Below are positions 26,184 through 35,000 of a DNA stretch of 64,000 nt, one piece after another (within the stretch, counting starts at the first letter, position 1; each line of letters opens with the position of its first letter). Source of the DNA: Aeromicrobium sp. Leaf350. Its GTDB lineage: Bacteria; Actinomycetota; Actinomycetes; Propionibacteriales; Nocardioidaceae. The DNA is taken from positions 1,364,001-1,428,000 of the forward strand of contig NZ_CAKASL010000001.1 of NCBI RefSeq assembly GCF_916858655.1. The letters run 5' to 3'. The notes under the pieces were generated by a model. It was not told the DNA's origin. It ran no database searches and saw nothing but the letters and a program-made list of their open reading frames with translations. The position numbers and the translations under genes are program-made.

Positions 26184-27470
26184 ATGCAGCAGCACAGCTC
26201 CGGCCCGCCATCTCGCCTAGGTGACCTCATCGAGGATATGCTCGGTTCACTCGACGTCCTGGCCGTACGCCTGCGCGACCGACTCTTCGAGGAGACCACG
26301 GGCTACCAGTTGCTCGACCCCGACGCCATCCTGGTGGAGTTCGCAGCCAACTTCGAGAGCGTACTGAAGTCGTGCCGGCCCGACGCTGCTGGACCCTCGC
26401 CGAAGGACATTGCGGAGGCCGAGGCGAGGGGCGCTGATCGTGAGCGTCGGGGGATTCCGCTCGAGGACGTGCTCCGTGGTTGGCGAGTCGGGGTGGAAAT
26501 CGTCTTCGAGCACGCGCAGGCGGTCGTGCAGGAGTTCGGCAGGTCCCCGGAGCTTGTCATCGATTTCACGCGGGCAATCCTGCGATCGTCGGACCTCTAC
26601 ACTTCCGCGACGGCACGGGGACATCGTCACGCCGAGCTCGAGATGACTGTGGCCTCCATCGAACGACAGGTTCGCCTCGTCCGACAGATGCTGCTGGAGG
26701 AGGGATCTGCAACTGAGTCCCTCGAGCTGTTGGATGCGGTCGGACTACCGGCACAAGCGCAGATGCGGGCGTTCTGCGCACCTCACGAGTCACCGAGCGG
26801 ACGGTCCGAAATGGCTCGATGGGTGGGGATGGACCGGCCCGACCGGCCCCCGCTCGGCATCGTGGCGGCCGTCGAGCAACACCTCATCGGGTTCTTCGTC
26901 ACGATGCCTGCTCAGGCCCCAACCCTCCTCACGGCGGTGGGATCCTCGGTCGACCGTATCGACCTCCCCCGATCCTTCCGCGAAGCCCGACGAACCCTTC
27001 GCGCGGCGGTCGCCTGCGGGATGACGCCGGGACTGGTGACCCCCGACGACCTAGGGCTGATGCTCGCTGTTCACGACGATCTCGACGTCCGGGAGACGAT
27101 GTCACGTCGCTACCTCGTACCTGTGCTGCAAACGCACGCGGGCGAAGCGGTGCTCGAGACAGTTCGATCCCACTTCTCCCATCGGCAACAGGTACACCAA
27201 ACTGCTGCGGCGCTGTTCGTCCACGCCAACACCGTGCGATACCGCCTCAACCGGTTCGAGGAGCTCACTGGCGCGGACCTGCGTGACGCTTGGACGATCG
27301 CTGAGGTGGCGTGGGCGCTCCGCTCCCACGCCCTCGAGGATGGCAAGCCAGTCACGCCGGGCCGGGACCCGCGCCCGGGCTCGCCGCTGCCCGCCGGGCG
27401 ACCCCGATCCGCGAATCCGCGACGCCGACGTCAGGGAGAGTCCGAGAACGACGATCTGACGTTCAAGTAG
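26184..27470 (+). CDS. PucR/CdaR-type transcriptional regulator
   Basis: A 428-residue regulator. The C-terminal helix-turn-helix reads 'VHQTAAALFVHANTVRYRLN' followed by 'RFEELTGADLRDAWTIAEVA', which is the PucR/CdaR type. The middle region (about residues 150-300) is consistent with the degenerate GGDEF-like domain of CdaR-type proteins. The first 140 residues form a helical region typical of RsbT-antagonist-like N-termini in this group. A basic, proline-rich tail of about 45 residues follows the HTH. Divergent placement beside the importer/CoA-ligase operon makes it the likely local regulator. Confidence 0.85.
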   Translation: MQQHSSGPPSRLGDLIEDMLGSLDVLAVRLRDRLFEETTGYQLLDPDAILVEFAANFESVLKSCRPDAAGPSPKDIAEAEARGADRERRGIPLEDVLRGWRVGVEIVFEHAQAVVQEFGRSPELVIDFTRAILRSSDLYTSATARGHRHAELEMTVASIERQVRLVRQMLLEEGSATESLELLDAVGLPAQAQMRAFCAPHESPSGRSEMARWVGMDRPDRPPLGIVAAVEQHLIGFFVTMPAQAPTLLTAVGSSVDRIDLPRSFREARRTLRAAVACGMTPGLVTPDDLGLMLAVHDDLDVRETMSRRYLVPVLQTHAGEAVLETVRSHFSHRQQVHQTAAALFVHANTVRYRLNRFEELTGADLRDAWTIAEVAWALRSHALEDGKPVTPGRDPRPGSPLPAGRPRSANPRRRRQGESENDDLTFK

Positions 27471-27554
27471 GCTCGCCGATGGTATTTCGTGATGGGTTGA
27501 CGGGCGTCGCCGTGTGGTCGACCGGACAACCCGGGAACGTGACCTCACCCGTTT

Positions 27555-27581
27555 CGTTCGCTGCACTAACCGCAGCGAACG
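27555..27581. terminator. hairpin downstream of the PucR gene
   Basis: Perfect 10-bp stem CGTTCGCTGC (27555-27564) with GCAGCGAACG (27572-27581) and a 7-nt loop, 85 bp after the stop of the PucR gene. No T-run follows. A terminator is the simplest reading. Confidence 0.5.
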
Positions 27582-27627
27582 CCGGAGGCCCATCACGCGG
27601 CTGAGATGTCACGCGACATGTCGACAG

Positions 27628-27647
27628 ATGTGGGCAAAATGTGGGCA
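27628..27647. repeat. 9-bp direct repeat with 11-bp period
   Basis: ATGTGGGCA occurs at 27628-27636 and 27639-27647, one helical turn apart, in the gap between the catabolic and conjugation blocks. A binding site for a protein on one face of the helix is possible; no partner is known. Confidence 0.35.
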
Positions 27648-27667
27648 CGGGTCGGAGGCTCCCGCCC

Positions 27668-27699
27668 CTGACGGATGGCAGCAATCCCTGCCATGTCAG
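27668..27699. terminator. long hairpin between convergent genes
   Basis: CTGAC-GG-ATGGCAG (27668-27681) pairs with CTGCCATGTCAG (27688-27699) around a 6-nt loop, giving 12 bp broken only by a 2-nt bulge. It lies in the 359-bp gap between the plus-strand PucR gene and the minus-strand gene ending at 27830, so it probably terminates the minus-strand transcript. Apart from these hairpins and the 27628 repeat I see no gene in 27471-27829. Confidence 0.5.
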
Positions 27700-27829
27700 C
27701 CGTTTCTGGTGGCCGGCACCTGGCAATGGCGGTGGGATTGCAGCCCATCGGCGCAGCTCGACCTATCCGATTGCCCAGTACGACTCGTCCGTTTCACGGA
27801 ACCTCCGGCGGCCGCAATGCCAGACGGCG

Positions 27830-29116
27830 TCAGCGGTTGGGCGCCGGGGAAGCGCCGGGTTGCGTGGGGACTGGGACGGGGAGCCGCCCCGTCGCCGGAG
27901 CAGCCGGTGCCTGTCCGGTCCGCGCGGCCGACCGGTAGAGGGGATCCAGTGCAGCCGATCGACGAACGGCCTCAACAGAGGCGCTGTACGCCAGATCGAG
28001 GGGTTCGCGGATGATCCCGCGCGCCGGCTGCGGGAGGATGATGGCTCGCGCCTGGTGGAGATCAGCGGCCGAAACCAGGGAACCAAGATTGCCGTTTCGA
28101 GGTACCCGGTCCCGGAGCTGACGGTTGATGGCTCGGGCCGGAGCCATGAGTTCCCGATCATCAACGAGGTCCCGCGCGGCGGCGGTGAGTCCCATCGAGG
28201 TGGCCAGGTGTGCCGTGAACGATTCGAAGATGTCGATGTCCTCAGCGCGTGAGGTTGGTGACGCGAGATCAGCGAACTGGGACCGGACGCCTTCGCCGAC
28301 GGTCAGCAGGTCTGTAGACGGCAGGGCATGGCCGAAGCTGAAGTCGCCGGCCACCTTCGCGACGTCTCGCCAGGCAGTTGCTGCTCCGGCGATGGCGGGA
28401 TCCATCCGGTCGGCGGTGAGGTGGTCGATGACGCCGAGGGAGTGCGCTCGCGCTGTCGCCGCGCGGAAGGCGTCGAAGGTTGCGACTTCCAGGGTGGCGA
28501 CGTGATGCAGGGTGACTGTGGACCTGTCGGACATGAGTGCGCGATGGGCCAGAACGTCCCACCGTCCGAGGGCGACGGCAAGCGAGTCAGCCGGGGTGTC
28601 CGGTCGGAGGGAACCGGTCAGCGCGAGCGTCTCGATCGCCTTGAGCCTCTGCGACACGACTCGTGCGGCGGTCTGCTCGGCCGTCGAGTCCGCTACCCGG
28701 CGAAAGGCCAAGTCGAATGCGTGATCTCGTGCGCGTTCGGACACCAACTCGGATCCGATCCACAGCACAGCAGTCAGGAGTCGCTGCGCCGTCTCTACAT
28801 CGGTGGAGGAGTCCGGGGGCGTGGCACGGGTCGCTGCGACCAGAGCGGTGTGCACCGGCTCGAGAGCGGGACTGGGATTCGCGTTTCCTGGCCACGACTT
28901 GCTCTGCTCCGAGGACGCCATTGCGGCGGACATCAGGGAGATCCGTTCAACGGTGCGGGTCGGGTCAGGTGCCGGCAGCCGGTCGTGAGCCGCGTGGGCA
29001 GCCTTCGCGACTAGCACCCAGCCGCGCACGAGCTCTCCTGCGTCGAGGCCACTGGTGGTCCGCGCCCGGAGCATGTGCATCTGGGCGTCCTTGAGGTGGT
29101 CAAGTGAGTTCGGCAT
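27830..29116 (-). CDS. uncharacterised helical protein of the conjugation-associated operon
   Basis: A 428-residue, Ala-rich, largely helical protein beginning 'MPNSLDHLKDAQMHMLRART'. I recognise no catalytic motif, signal peptide or membrane segment; it ends in a Pro-rich tail (GRLPVPVPTQPGASPAPNR). It overlaps the upstream 120-residue gene by 17 bp and is the last of four tightly linked unknown genes near the relaxase. The position suggests a role in element biology (maintenance, regulation or DNA transfer), but the sequence does not say which. Confidence 0.75.
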   Translation of the reverse strand: MPNSLDHLKDAQMHMLRARTTSGLDAGELVRGWVLVAKAAHAAHDRLPAPDPTRTVERISLMSAAMASSEQSKSWPGNANPSPALEPVHTALVAATRATPPDSSTDVETAQRLLTAVLWIGSELVSERARDHAFDLAFRRVADSTAEQTAARVVSQRLKAIETLALTGSLRPDTPADSLAVALGRWDVLAHRALMSDRSTVTLHHVATLEVATFDAFRAATARAHSLGVIDHLTADRMDPAIAGAATAWRDVAKVAGDFSFGHALPSTDLLTVGEGVRSQFADLASPTSRAEDIDIFESFTAHLATSMGLTAAARDLVDDRELMAPARAINRQLRDRVPRNGNLGSLVSAADLHQARAIILPQPARGIIREPLDLAYSASVEAVRRSAALDPLYRSAARTGQAPAAPATGRLPVPVPTQPGASPAPNR

Positions 29117-29462
29117 AGCGCGCCATTCCGTTCACGACTCTGCCGATGCTCACGAGAACCAGCTCGAGCTCGGTGCCTGGCCCTGCGGCGACCAGATCCA
29201 GGAACTCCTGCGCCAAGGACTCGAGGTCATCTCTGTTCCCCGCAGCCTCGTTGTCTGGCACGGCGAGCTCCTGACCGGCCCACTGGCGAAGTCGCTGGCA
29301 CGCCGCGAGAGCGTCGTAGGAAAGGATCGAAACCTCCGACGTGACATGGAGGTCCTGTCCGGTTGCATTCCACTGGGCGGTCTCGTGGTGGATGGCACCG
29401 AGTGTCTTGATGAGCCGGTAGGCCAGGTCGAAGACGTGCGGATCTCTGGTGGTAGCGGTCAT
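29100..29462 (-). CDS. uncharacterised 120-residue protein
   Basis: An acidic, helical protein (MTATTRDPHVFDLAYRLIKT...) without a recognised domain. ATG at 29462 overlaps the stop of the upstream 50-codon gene by 4 bp (ATGA), and its own end overlaps the next gene by 17 bp, so it is firmly placed in the four-gene operon. It has no membrane segment or signal peptide. Function unknown. Confidence 0.75.
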   Translation of the reverse strand: MTATTRDPHVFDLAYRLIKTLGAIHHETAQWNATGQDLHVTSEVSILSYDALAACQRLRQWAGQELAVPDNEAAGNRDDLESLAQEFLDLVAAGPGTELELVLVSIGRVVNGMARYAELT

Positions 29463-29611
29463 GCGACGATTCCTTCGCTCGGCATTTGGTGCCTTGAGCG
29501 TGCGGTGTGCCGACGTCGGAGAGCGAGTAGGACCTTGTGACCTGTGGACGGCAGCGGCTGTGCACTTATGTGAACCGCGGTCGCCTGCATCGCTTGCCGC
29601 GCGGTCGTCAC
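29459..29611 (-). CDS. uncharacterised 50-residue protein
   Basis: A small gene of 50 codons plus stop supported by its junctions: GTG at 29611 overlaps the stop of the upstream gene (GTGA) and its TGA overlaps the ATG of the downstream gene (ATGA). The product (beginning MTTARQAMQATAVHISAQPL) is basic toward its end (LLALRRRHTARSRHQ), so nucleic-acid binding is possible. Longer in-frame starts upstream would lie inside the preceding gene and are unlikely. Function unknown. Confidence 0.6.
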   Translation of the reverse strand: MTTARQAMQATAVHISAQPLPSTGHKVLLALRRRHTARSRHQMPSEGIVA

Positions 29612-30264
29612 GGAGTCACCCCTCGACTCGTCACCGATGTCGTCACGCGAGCGGGCTGATGCTCGGGTACGCAAGGAGCACGGTGCCGATCGGCGAGGCT
29701 GGCGATGCTCAGGTTCTCGGCGATGTCCAGGCTTGCTATGTCGACGCCCAAGGATCGCGCAACCATCGGAAGATCCTCACCGAGGCGGTGAGCCCCGCGG
29801 CGCGCATCGTCCAGCGACCTCGATGTCTGCTGCAGTGAGCGATTCAATCGCTCCGGCAGCCACGGGTCGGCCGGCGAGGCAGTGACAGCTGGCTGCAGGG
29901 AACGCGCGGCGTCATTGATCGCGAGCTGGACGCTGCGGGTTTCTCGAGCGCTCTGCAGGACCACCCCGATCATGGTTCGTGCATGGGATGCATCGATCTC
30001 GCCGGAGATCGCGCTGGCGAGGTAAGCATTCTCGGCTACCTCCAGCGCCGGGCGGATCGGTTGCGTCAGATCACGAAGCGAACCGGACAGCAGGCGTCGC
30101 AGATCATCGGCACGGTCGATCACGAGCAGGCCGACGTCAGATCGATCGCCCATGCGCTCGACCTCGAGCAGTTCTTCGTACGCGATCGTCAGGCGTCGTC
30201 GCAATTCCGACGTCACGGTGTCGACCTTCTCGATGCGGATGCGAGCTTCATACAGATCGTTCAT
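29608..30264 (-). CDS. uncharacterised 218-residue protein, first of a four-gene operon
   Basis: Begins 'MNDLYEARIRIEKVDTVTSE' at ATG 30264, with an AGGAGG site 6 nt upstream; the longer frame to 30306 lacks such a site. Long amphipathic helices with heptad-like spacing suggest coiled coils. No known domain is recognised. It shares an overlap (GTGA) with the 50-codon gene. A short upstream minus-strand frame ends in TGA overlapping this ATG, but it is too weak to call a gene. Confidence 0.72.
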   Translation of the reverse strand: MNDLYEARIRIEKVDTVTSELRRRLTIAYEELLEVERMGDRSDVGLLVIDRADDLRRLLSGSLRDLTQPIRPALEVAENAYLASAISGEIDASHARTMIGVVLQSARETRSVQLAINDAARSLQPAVTASPADPWLPERLNRSLQQTSRSLDDARRGAHRLGEDLPMVARSLGVDIASLDIAENLSIASLADRHRAPCVPEHQPARVTTSVTSRGVTP

Positions 30265-30436
30265 CAGTGCCTCCTGAGTCTTGTCACACCCGCACGGCCC
30301 GAACACGAAGTGCGAGTGATCAGCTCGCTCGAAGCATCAACACGAAAGATCAGTCCGTCTCGCGCTTCCTCTGCGGCTACCGAAGACACACCGGAGTCAC
30401 GTAGTCGAACAAACGTTCTACTATGCCCGAGTGGGG
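30265..30436. promoter_or_regulatory. divergent promoter region
   Basis: Gap between the minus-strand four-gene operon and the broken plus-strand gene. TACTAT at 30419-30424 is a good -10 box for the plus strand, 7-12 nt before possible starts at 30431 (GTG) and 30437 (ATG). It is preceded by a small inverted repeat GAAC-AAAC-GTTC. Confidence 0.35.
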
Positions 30437-30710
30437 ATGAACCCGAACCGCTTCGACCGCTGGCCAAAGCCAGACCGGGTCCGACACGTCTGGGTCTACG
30501 GCCCAGCCCGTGCCGATCGTCCGCACCAGGGGCTCGTGCTCGAATGGACGCGAAGGTCGCGACTGGAGGGCATAGGTGGTCTGGGTCATCGACAGAGGCG
30601 AGACCTCCGCCGGCGAACCGCCGTACATCGTGGCCTGGGTACCGCGCAAGCTACTCGGTCCAGTCCGATCGGACCCGAACGAAACAGGTCCTCACCGATC
30701 GCGTCACTAG
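30437..30710 (+). pseudogene. broken small gene of a family found beside actinobacterial conjugation genes
   Basis: The reading begins 'MNPNRFDRWPKPDRVRHVWV', continues to 'GLVLEWTR' in one frame, and then the same kind of protein continues in another frame from about 30549 as REGRDWRA, a TAG stop at 30573-30575, and 'VVWVIDRGETSAGEPPYIVA' then WVPRKLLGPV. The pattern (RVRHVWV ... LLLEWRR ... W.A.VVYV ... WVPA..L.PV) matches small uncharacterised proteins I associate with actinobacterial conjugative elements; this is recall, not a search. One frameshift and one nonsense codon break the gene. The minus-strand frame over the same bases is its shadow. Confidence 0.55.
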
Positions 30711-30866
30711 AGCTGACGCCTGCTACTCGCTAAGCAAGTCGCACGATGGCACTTCGAACTGTCCTGCAGCTCGTCGACCGAATAGAGGAGGTTGCGCGGA
30801 ACCAGTTCGAAAGAGCTCACAAACGAGCGTCGAGTTGGTGGACCTCACCAGAGGCAGGATGACGAC
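30711..30866 (+). other. leader of the nuclease gene
   Basis: No gene is seen. An in-frame GTG or ATG start upstream of 30867 for the nuclease is possible, but it would place a polar stretch ahead of the lipoprotein signal and is rejected. I cannot assign promoter boxes here. Confidence 0.3.
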
Positions 30867-31367
30867 ATGAACCTCGTCCGTGCCGCTGCGGCCGCCGTCG
30901 CACTTATCGGCATCGTCGGATGCAGCCTCGTGGAACCGACCGACGAGACTGGGTCAGCAGAGGTCGTCGCGGTTGACCGGGTCGTCGATGGAGACACGGT
31001 GTGGGTCACGACCGCGGCCGGACAGTCCGAGAAGGTCCGCATACTCGGGATCGACACCCCAGAGCTGTCGCCACCGGCCGAGTGCTGGGGGTCCGAAGCG
31101 ACCGCCGCGTTGACGCAAGCAGTCTCGGGAGAGGGCGTCACGGTCGAGCTCGTAGCTGACCCGATGGCCGACGACCGCGACCAGTACGGGCGCCTCCTGA
31201 GGTATGTCGAGGTCGACCAGGTCGACGTCGGCCTTCGGCTCGTCGAGCAAGGTCATGCCTACCTCTACCGCGACGCTGACAACCTCACCCGCACAGCCGC
31301 CTATCAGGACGCGCGCGATTCGGCGCAAGACGGGCAGACCGGACTCTGGGGAGCCTGCGACCGTTAG
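30867..31367 (+). CDS. secreted staphylococcal-nuclease-like lipoprotein
   Basis: A 166-residue thermonuclease-family protein. The first 19 residues are a lipoprotein signal ending in the lipobox IVGC (Cys19), so the enzyme is anchored outside the membrane. The nuclease residues are all present with the spacing of staphylococcal nuclease: Asp43 (VDGDTV), Arg58, Asp63, Thr64 and Glu66 (VRILGIDTPE), and Arg109 (DQYGRLLRYV). It should cleave extracellular DNA or RNA with Ca2+. Such nucleases are frequent companions of conjugation modules, where a surface nuclease may process incoming or extracellular nucleic acid; the specific role is inference. Confidence 0.9.
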   Translation: MNLVRAAAAAVALIGIVGCSLVEPTDETGSAEVVAVDRVVDGDTVWVTTAAGQSEKVRILGIDTPELSPPAECWGSEATAALTQAVSGEGVTVELVADPMADDRDQYGRLLRYVEVDQVDVGLRLVEQGHAYLYRDADNLTRTAAYQDARDSAQDGQTGLWGACDR

Positions 31368-31427
31368 CGGCCCCTTCATTTCCGCGCCGCGCGTCCTCGC
31401 CCTTGGGGCCAAGACCGCATTGGCCCC

Positions 31428-31754
31428 TCACGGAGAAACCTCCACTTCTAGCGCGACCCGCGGTTCAGCAGCCTCTGCGCGGGCCCGCAGTCGCTTGGCT
31501 TCGCCGGGGGACAGGCCCGGCACCCACTCGCCGACTTCAGACACCGGGACATGCTCGTCGCGCGTCAACTTCGACACCGCATTGCCAGCGATTAGGTCCA
31601 GCGAGCGAACCAGCTCGTCACGCTCCTCTAGCGCGATCGCCGCCTCAACACCGAGCGCGGACCTGCGCTTCTCGGCCGCCGCACGCTCGCGACGAAGAAC
31701 CTCCTGAGCTTCAAGCGCTTTCGCTCGCGCCTGCTGCCGGACCGATCGACCCAT
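31428..31754 (-). CDS. small coiled-coil protein next to traA
   Basis: A 108-residue protein, strongly charged and helical in its first 70 residues (MGRSVRQQARAKALEAQEVL, with repeated A/E/R heptads), then 'EVGEWVPGLSPGEAKRLRAR'. ATG at 31754 has a GGAGAAGG site. Small charged proteins in this position, divergent from the relaxase gene, can be relaxosome accessory factors, but I recognise no domain. The 17-codon MITE frame (31765-31818) lies directly upstream and would be translated just before it. Confidence 0.65.
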   Translation of the reverse strand: MGRSVRQQARAKALEAQEVLRRERAAAEKRRSALGVEAAIALEERDELVRSLDLIAGNAVSKLTRDEHVPVSEVGEWVPGLSPGEAKRLRARAEAAEPRVALEVEVSP

Positions 31755-31764
31755 GACCTTCTCC

Positions 31765-31818
31765 TCACCCCGGGCTGCTTCCGCTCCGCAAAGCCCTGCG
31801 AGCCCTCTCGGTGATCAT
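31765..31818 (-). CDS. 17-residue leader peptide, MITE family copy a
   Basis: ATG at 31818 opens a frame encoding MITERARRALRSGSSPG, stopping at 31765. The ribosome binding site of the 108-residue gene (GGAGAAGG) begins directly after its stop. The first 36 nt align without gaps to two other segments in this module (44187 and 58093), and the first 11 nt nearly match a fourth (52453). Conservation of frame and position ahead of another start suggests a translated leader; no ribosome binding site of its own is strong. Confidence 0.45.
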   Translation of the reverse strand: MITERARRALRSGSSPG

Positions 31819-32022
31819 CCGAACCCGATCATCTTGTCGCGATCTCTGGGCGACGTCGACCAAAGCCGACGTTCCAAAACGCCGGCACTTCCCGACCCGA
31901 TCCCCAGAGCGCACCGCCCCGAACCTCGATCGCATCCACGAACCTCCACACACCTCTTGCATTTCCGGTAGTTGAATCGCACACCACCGATCACCGCGAC
32001 CACCATCACGGCCATGCGGGTC
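31819..32022. other. candidate oriT region between divergent small gene and traA
   Basis: Non-coding DNA directly ahead of a MobF relaxase gene is the usual place for the transfer origin. It holds a stem GCCGACGTT (31865-31873) and AACGCCGGC (31878-31886) with a 4-nt loop and one mismatch, and a wider inverted pair CTCTGGG / CCCAGAG around it (near 31844 and 31912). No nic-site consensus can be matched by eye, so this is a position-based inference. Confidence 0.35.
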
Positions 32023-35000
32023 ATGACCATGTCGATTCACAAGCTGACGGCGGGGTCGGGGTACGACTACCTGACACGCCAAGTCGCTGCGATGGATGCG
32101 ACCGAGAAGGGCCACACGTCGCTGGCGACGTACTACACCGACCACGGCGAGACCCCGGGCCAGTGGATGGGCTCGGGGATGGCCGGCATCGACGGCCTGG
32201 ACGCGGGCGACCCCGTCACGGCCGAGCAGATGAAGGCGCTATTCGGCTACGGGTTCCACCCGCTGGCCGACTCCCGGATCGCCCAGCTGACCGACTCGGC
32301 ATCGACCGCCGCCATCAGGCGGGCCCGCCAGCTGGGCACGCCGTTCAAGGTCTACGAGGCGGACGTCCCGCCGTACCGGATCGAGGTCGCCCGCCGCCTG
32401 GAGGACCTCAACGTCGCCGAAGGGCGGCCGCGTGAGGCCGTGGTGTCGCTAGAGGAGCGGGCACGGATGCGCACCGAGGTGGCGCGCGAGTACTTCGTGC
32501 GCGAGCACGGCCGTGAGCCGGTCGACGCCCGCGAGCTCGCCTCCGCCGTCGCGCTGTACTCCCGGCCCAAGACCACCGCGGTGGCTGGGTACGACCTGAC
32601 CTTCTCGCCGGTCAAGTCCGTCTCAGCCCTGTGGGCCATCGCTGACCCGTCGACGTCGGCAGCGATCGAACGAGCTCACAACGCCGCCGTCAAGGACGCG
32701 CTGGCTTTCATCGAGCGAGAGGCCCTGTACACACGCACCGGCACCAACGGTGTGGAGCAGGTCGACGTCCGTGGCCTGGTCGCCACGGCGTTCACCCACC
32801 GCGACTCGCGTGCCGGCGATCCCGACCTCCACACACATGTCGCGATCGCGAACAAGGTCCAGACCGCCAAGGACGGCAAGTGGTTGGCCATCGATGGACG
32901 GCTGATGTTCCAGGCCACTGTCGCCGCGTCGGAGACCTACAACACCGCCCTCGAGCGTCACCTTGAGTCCTCGCTCGGTGTGCGTTTCGAAGATCGAGAG
33001 AACATCGACCGACGCAAGCGACCGGTGCGCGAGATCGTCGGGGTCGACGCACGGTTGAACGAGCGCTGGTCGACCAGGCGCCAGAGCATCGAGGAACGTC
33101 GTGACGTCCTGGTCGCGAAGTTCCACGCCGACCACGGCCGCCCACCGACCGCGGTCGAAGCCGTACAGCTCGCCCAGCAGGCCACGCTCGAGACGCGCGA
33201 CGCCAAGCACGAACCGCGCTCGATGCCCGAGCAGCGTGCCCAGTGGGCCGAACAGGCGGCCGGTGTTCTCGGTGTTAGGGGCCTGGAGCAGATGGTCACC
33301 ACGGCGCTTCGCCCCGCGCCGTTGTCGGCGCAGGCCGCCGCCGATCGCCGCGTCGACGCGGCGCGGATCGAACGCGTCGCCGGTCGCGTCGTCGAGGGTG
33401 TGCAGGACCGGCGGAGCACCTGGAACCGCTGGAACCTCCTTTCTGAGGCGCAGCGTCATGTACGCCGTTCCGACGTGCGGGCCGACCAGGTCCAGCACCT
33501 GGTGAACCTCGTGGTCGACCAGGCGATCGCCATCTGCCAGCCCTTGGGTGTCGTCGACGAGTCGGTCACGGAACCGGAGCAGCTGCAGCGACGTGACGGC
33601 GCCAGCGTGTACACCGTCGTCGGTGCCGAGCTGTACACCTCGCCGCGCATCCTGGCCGCTGAGCAGCGCATCGTCGAGGCCGCAGGGGTCCGCGACCGGC
33701 ACCGCGTGGCTCCGGTCGACGTCGACCTCGCGCTCCTGGAAAGCGCCGCCACCGGCGTCGAGCTCAACTCCGGCCAGGCCGCGATGGTCCGGGGCATGGC
33801 CACCAGTGGCGCCCGCGTCCAGCTGGGGATCGCGGCAGCCGGTACCGGCAAGACCACCGCGATGCGGGTTCTGACCCGTGCTTGGGAGGGCCCCGGCGGC
33901 AACGTCATCGGCCTAGCCCCGTCGGCGGCTGCGGCCGCAGCGCTGCGCGAACAGACCGGCACCACGACCGACACCCTCGCCAAGCTCGTCGACTCCCTGC
34001 AGCGCGGCACGGGAGGCGCCCTGGTCGACCAGATCGGCGCCGGAACGCTCGTGGTGATCGACGAAGCCGGCATGGCCGACACCCTGAGCCTGGACACCGC
34101 GATCACCGCGGTGCTCGAGCGCGGCGCCTCGGTGCGCCTGATCGGTGATGACCAGCAGCTGGCCGCGATCGGTGCCGGCGGCGTCCTGCGCGACATCGGC
34201 GACCGCCACGGCGCGCTCAGGCTCGCCGAGCTGATGCGCTTCTCCGACCCGGCCGAGGGCGCGGCGACCCTGGCGCTGCGCGAGGGACTTCCCGAGGCCT
34301 TCGGCTACTACTTCGACACCAAGCGCGTCCACGTCGGCGACGTCGCCACGCTGACCGACGAGATCTTCACCGCCTGGCGCAGCGACCGCGCTGACGGCAA
34401 GGACGCGGTCATGCTGGCACCCACCCGGGACCTGGTCGCCGAGCTCAACGCCCGGGCACGCGCGGCGCGCCTGGGCGACACCGGCGCGGTCCCCGACCGT
34501 GAGCTGCGGCTGGCCGACGGCAACAGTGCTTCGGTCGGTGACGTCGTGCTGACCCGCAACAACGACCGCCGACTGCGGATCTCGGCCACCGACTGGGTCA
34601 AGAACGGCGACCGGTGGCGCGTCGATGAAGTGCGCGGCACGGCACTGTCGGTGCGGCACGTGGAGACCGGTCTGCGGGTGCTGCTCCCGGCGAACTACGT
34701 CGCCGAGCACACCGAACTGGGCTACGCCTCCACCGTTCACACTGCCCAGGGCATCTCGGCCGACACGATGCATGGGCTCGTGACCGGTGACCAGACCCGC
34801 CAGCAGCTCTACACAATGATGAGCCGCGGCCGCCACGAGAACCATGCCTACGTCGTGGTCGCCAGCGACGGCGACGCGCACGGACTGATCCGTCCCGAGG
34901 CCCTCCGTCCGCCCACGGCCGGCGACGTCCTGACTCAGGTCCTGGCCCGCGATGAGTCCCCCCTCTCGGCCACCACACTCCTCGCGCAAGCCAACGCCCC

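Noticed and set aside
27463-27726. Minus-strand frame of 87 codons in the block border
   Set aside because: Cuts across both hairpins, overlaps the end of the PucR gene and shows no family-like sequence. I considered an integrase tail but could not support it.
30264-30467. Minus-strand frame ending in TGATG at the start of the 218-residue gene
   Set aside because: The stop/start overlap is suggestive, but the product has no recognisable features, no ribosome binding site and would cross the divergent promoter.
30377-30649. Minus-strand frame of 90 codons
   Set aside because: The plus strand over the same bases encodes a recognisable, though broken, protein; the minus frame is its shadow and lacks a well-spaced ribosome binding site.
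29983-30870. Plus-strand frame of 295 codons
   Set aside because: Antisense to the 218-residue gene, whose ribosome binding site and overlaps are good.
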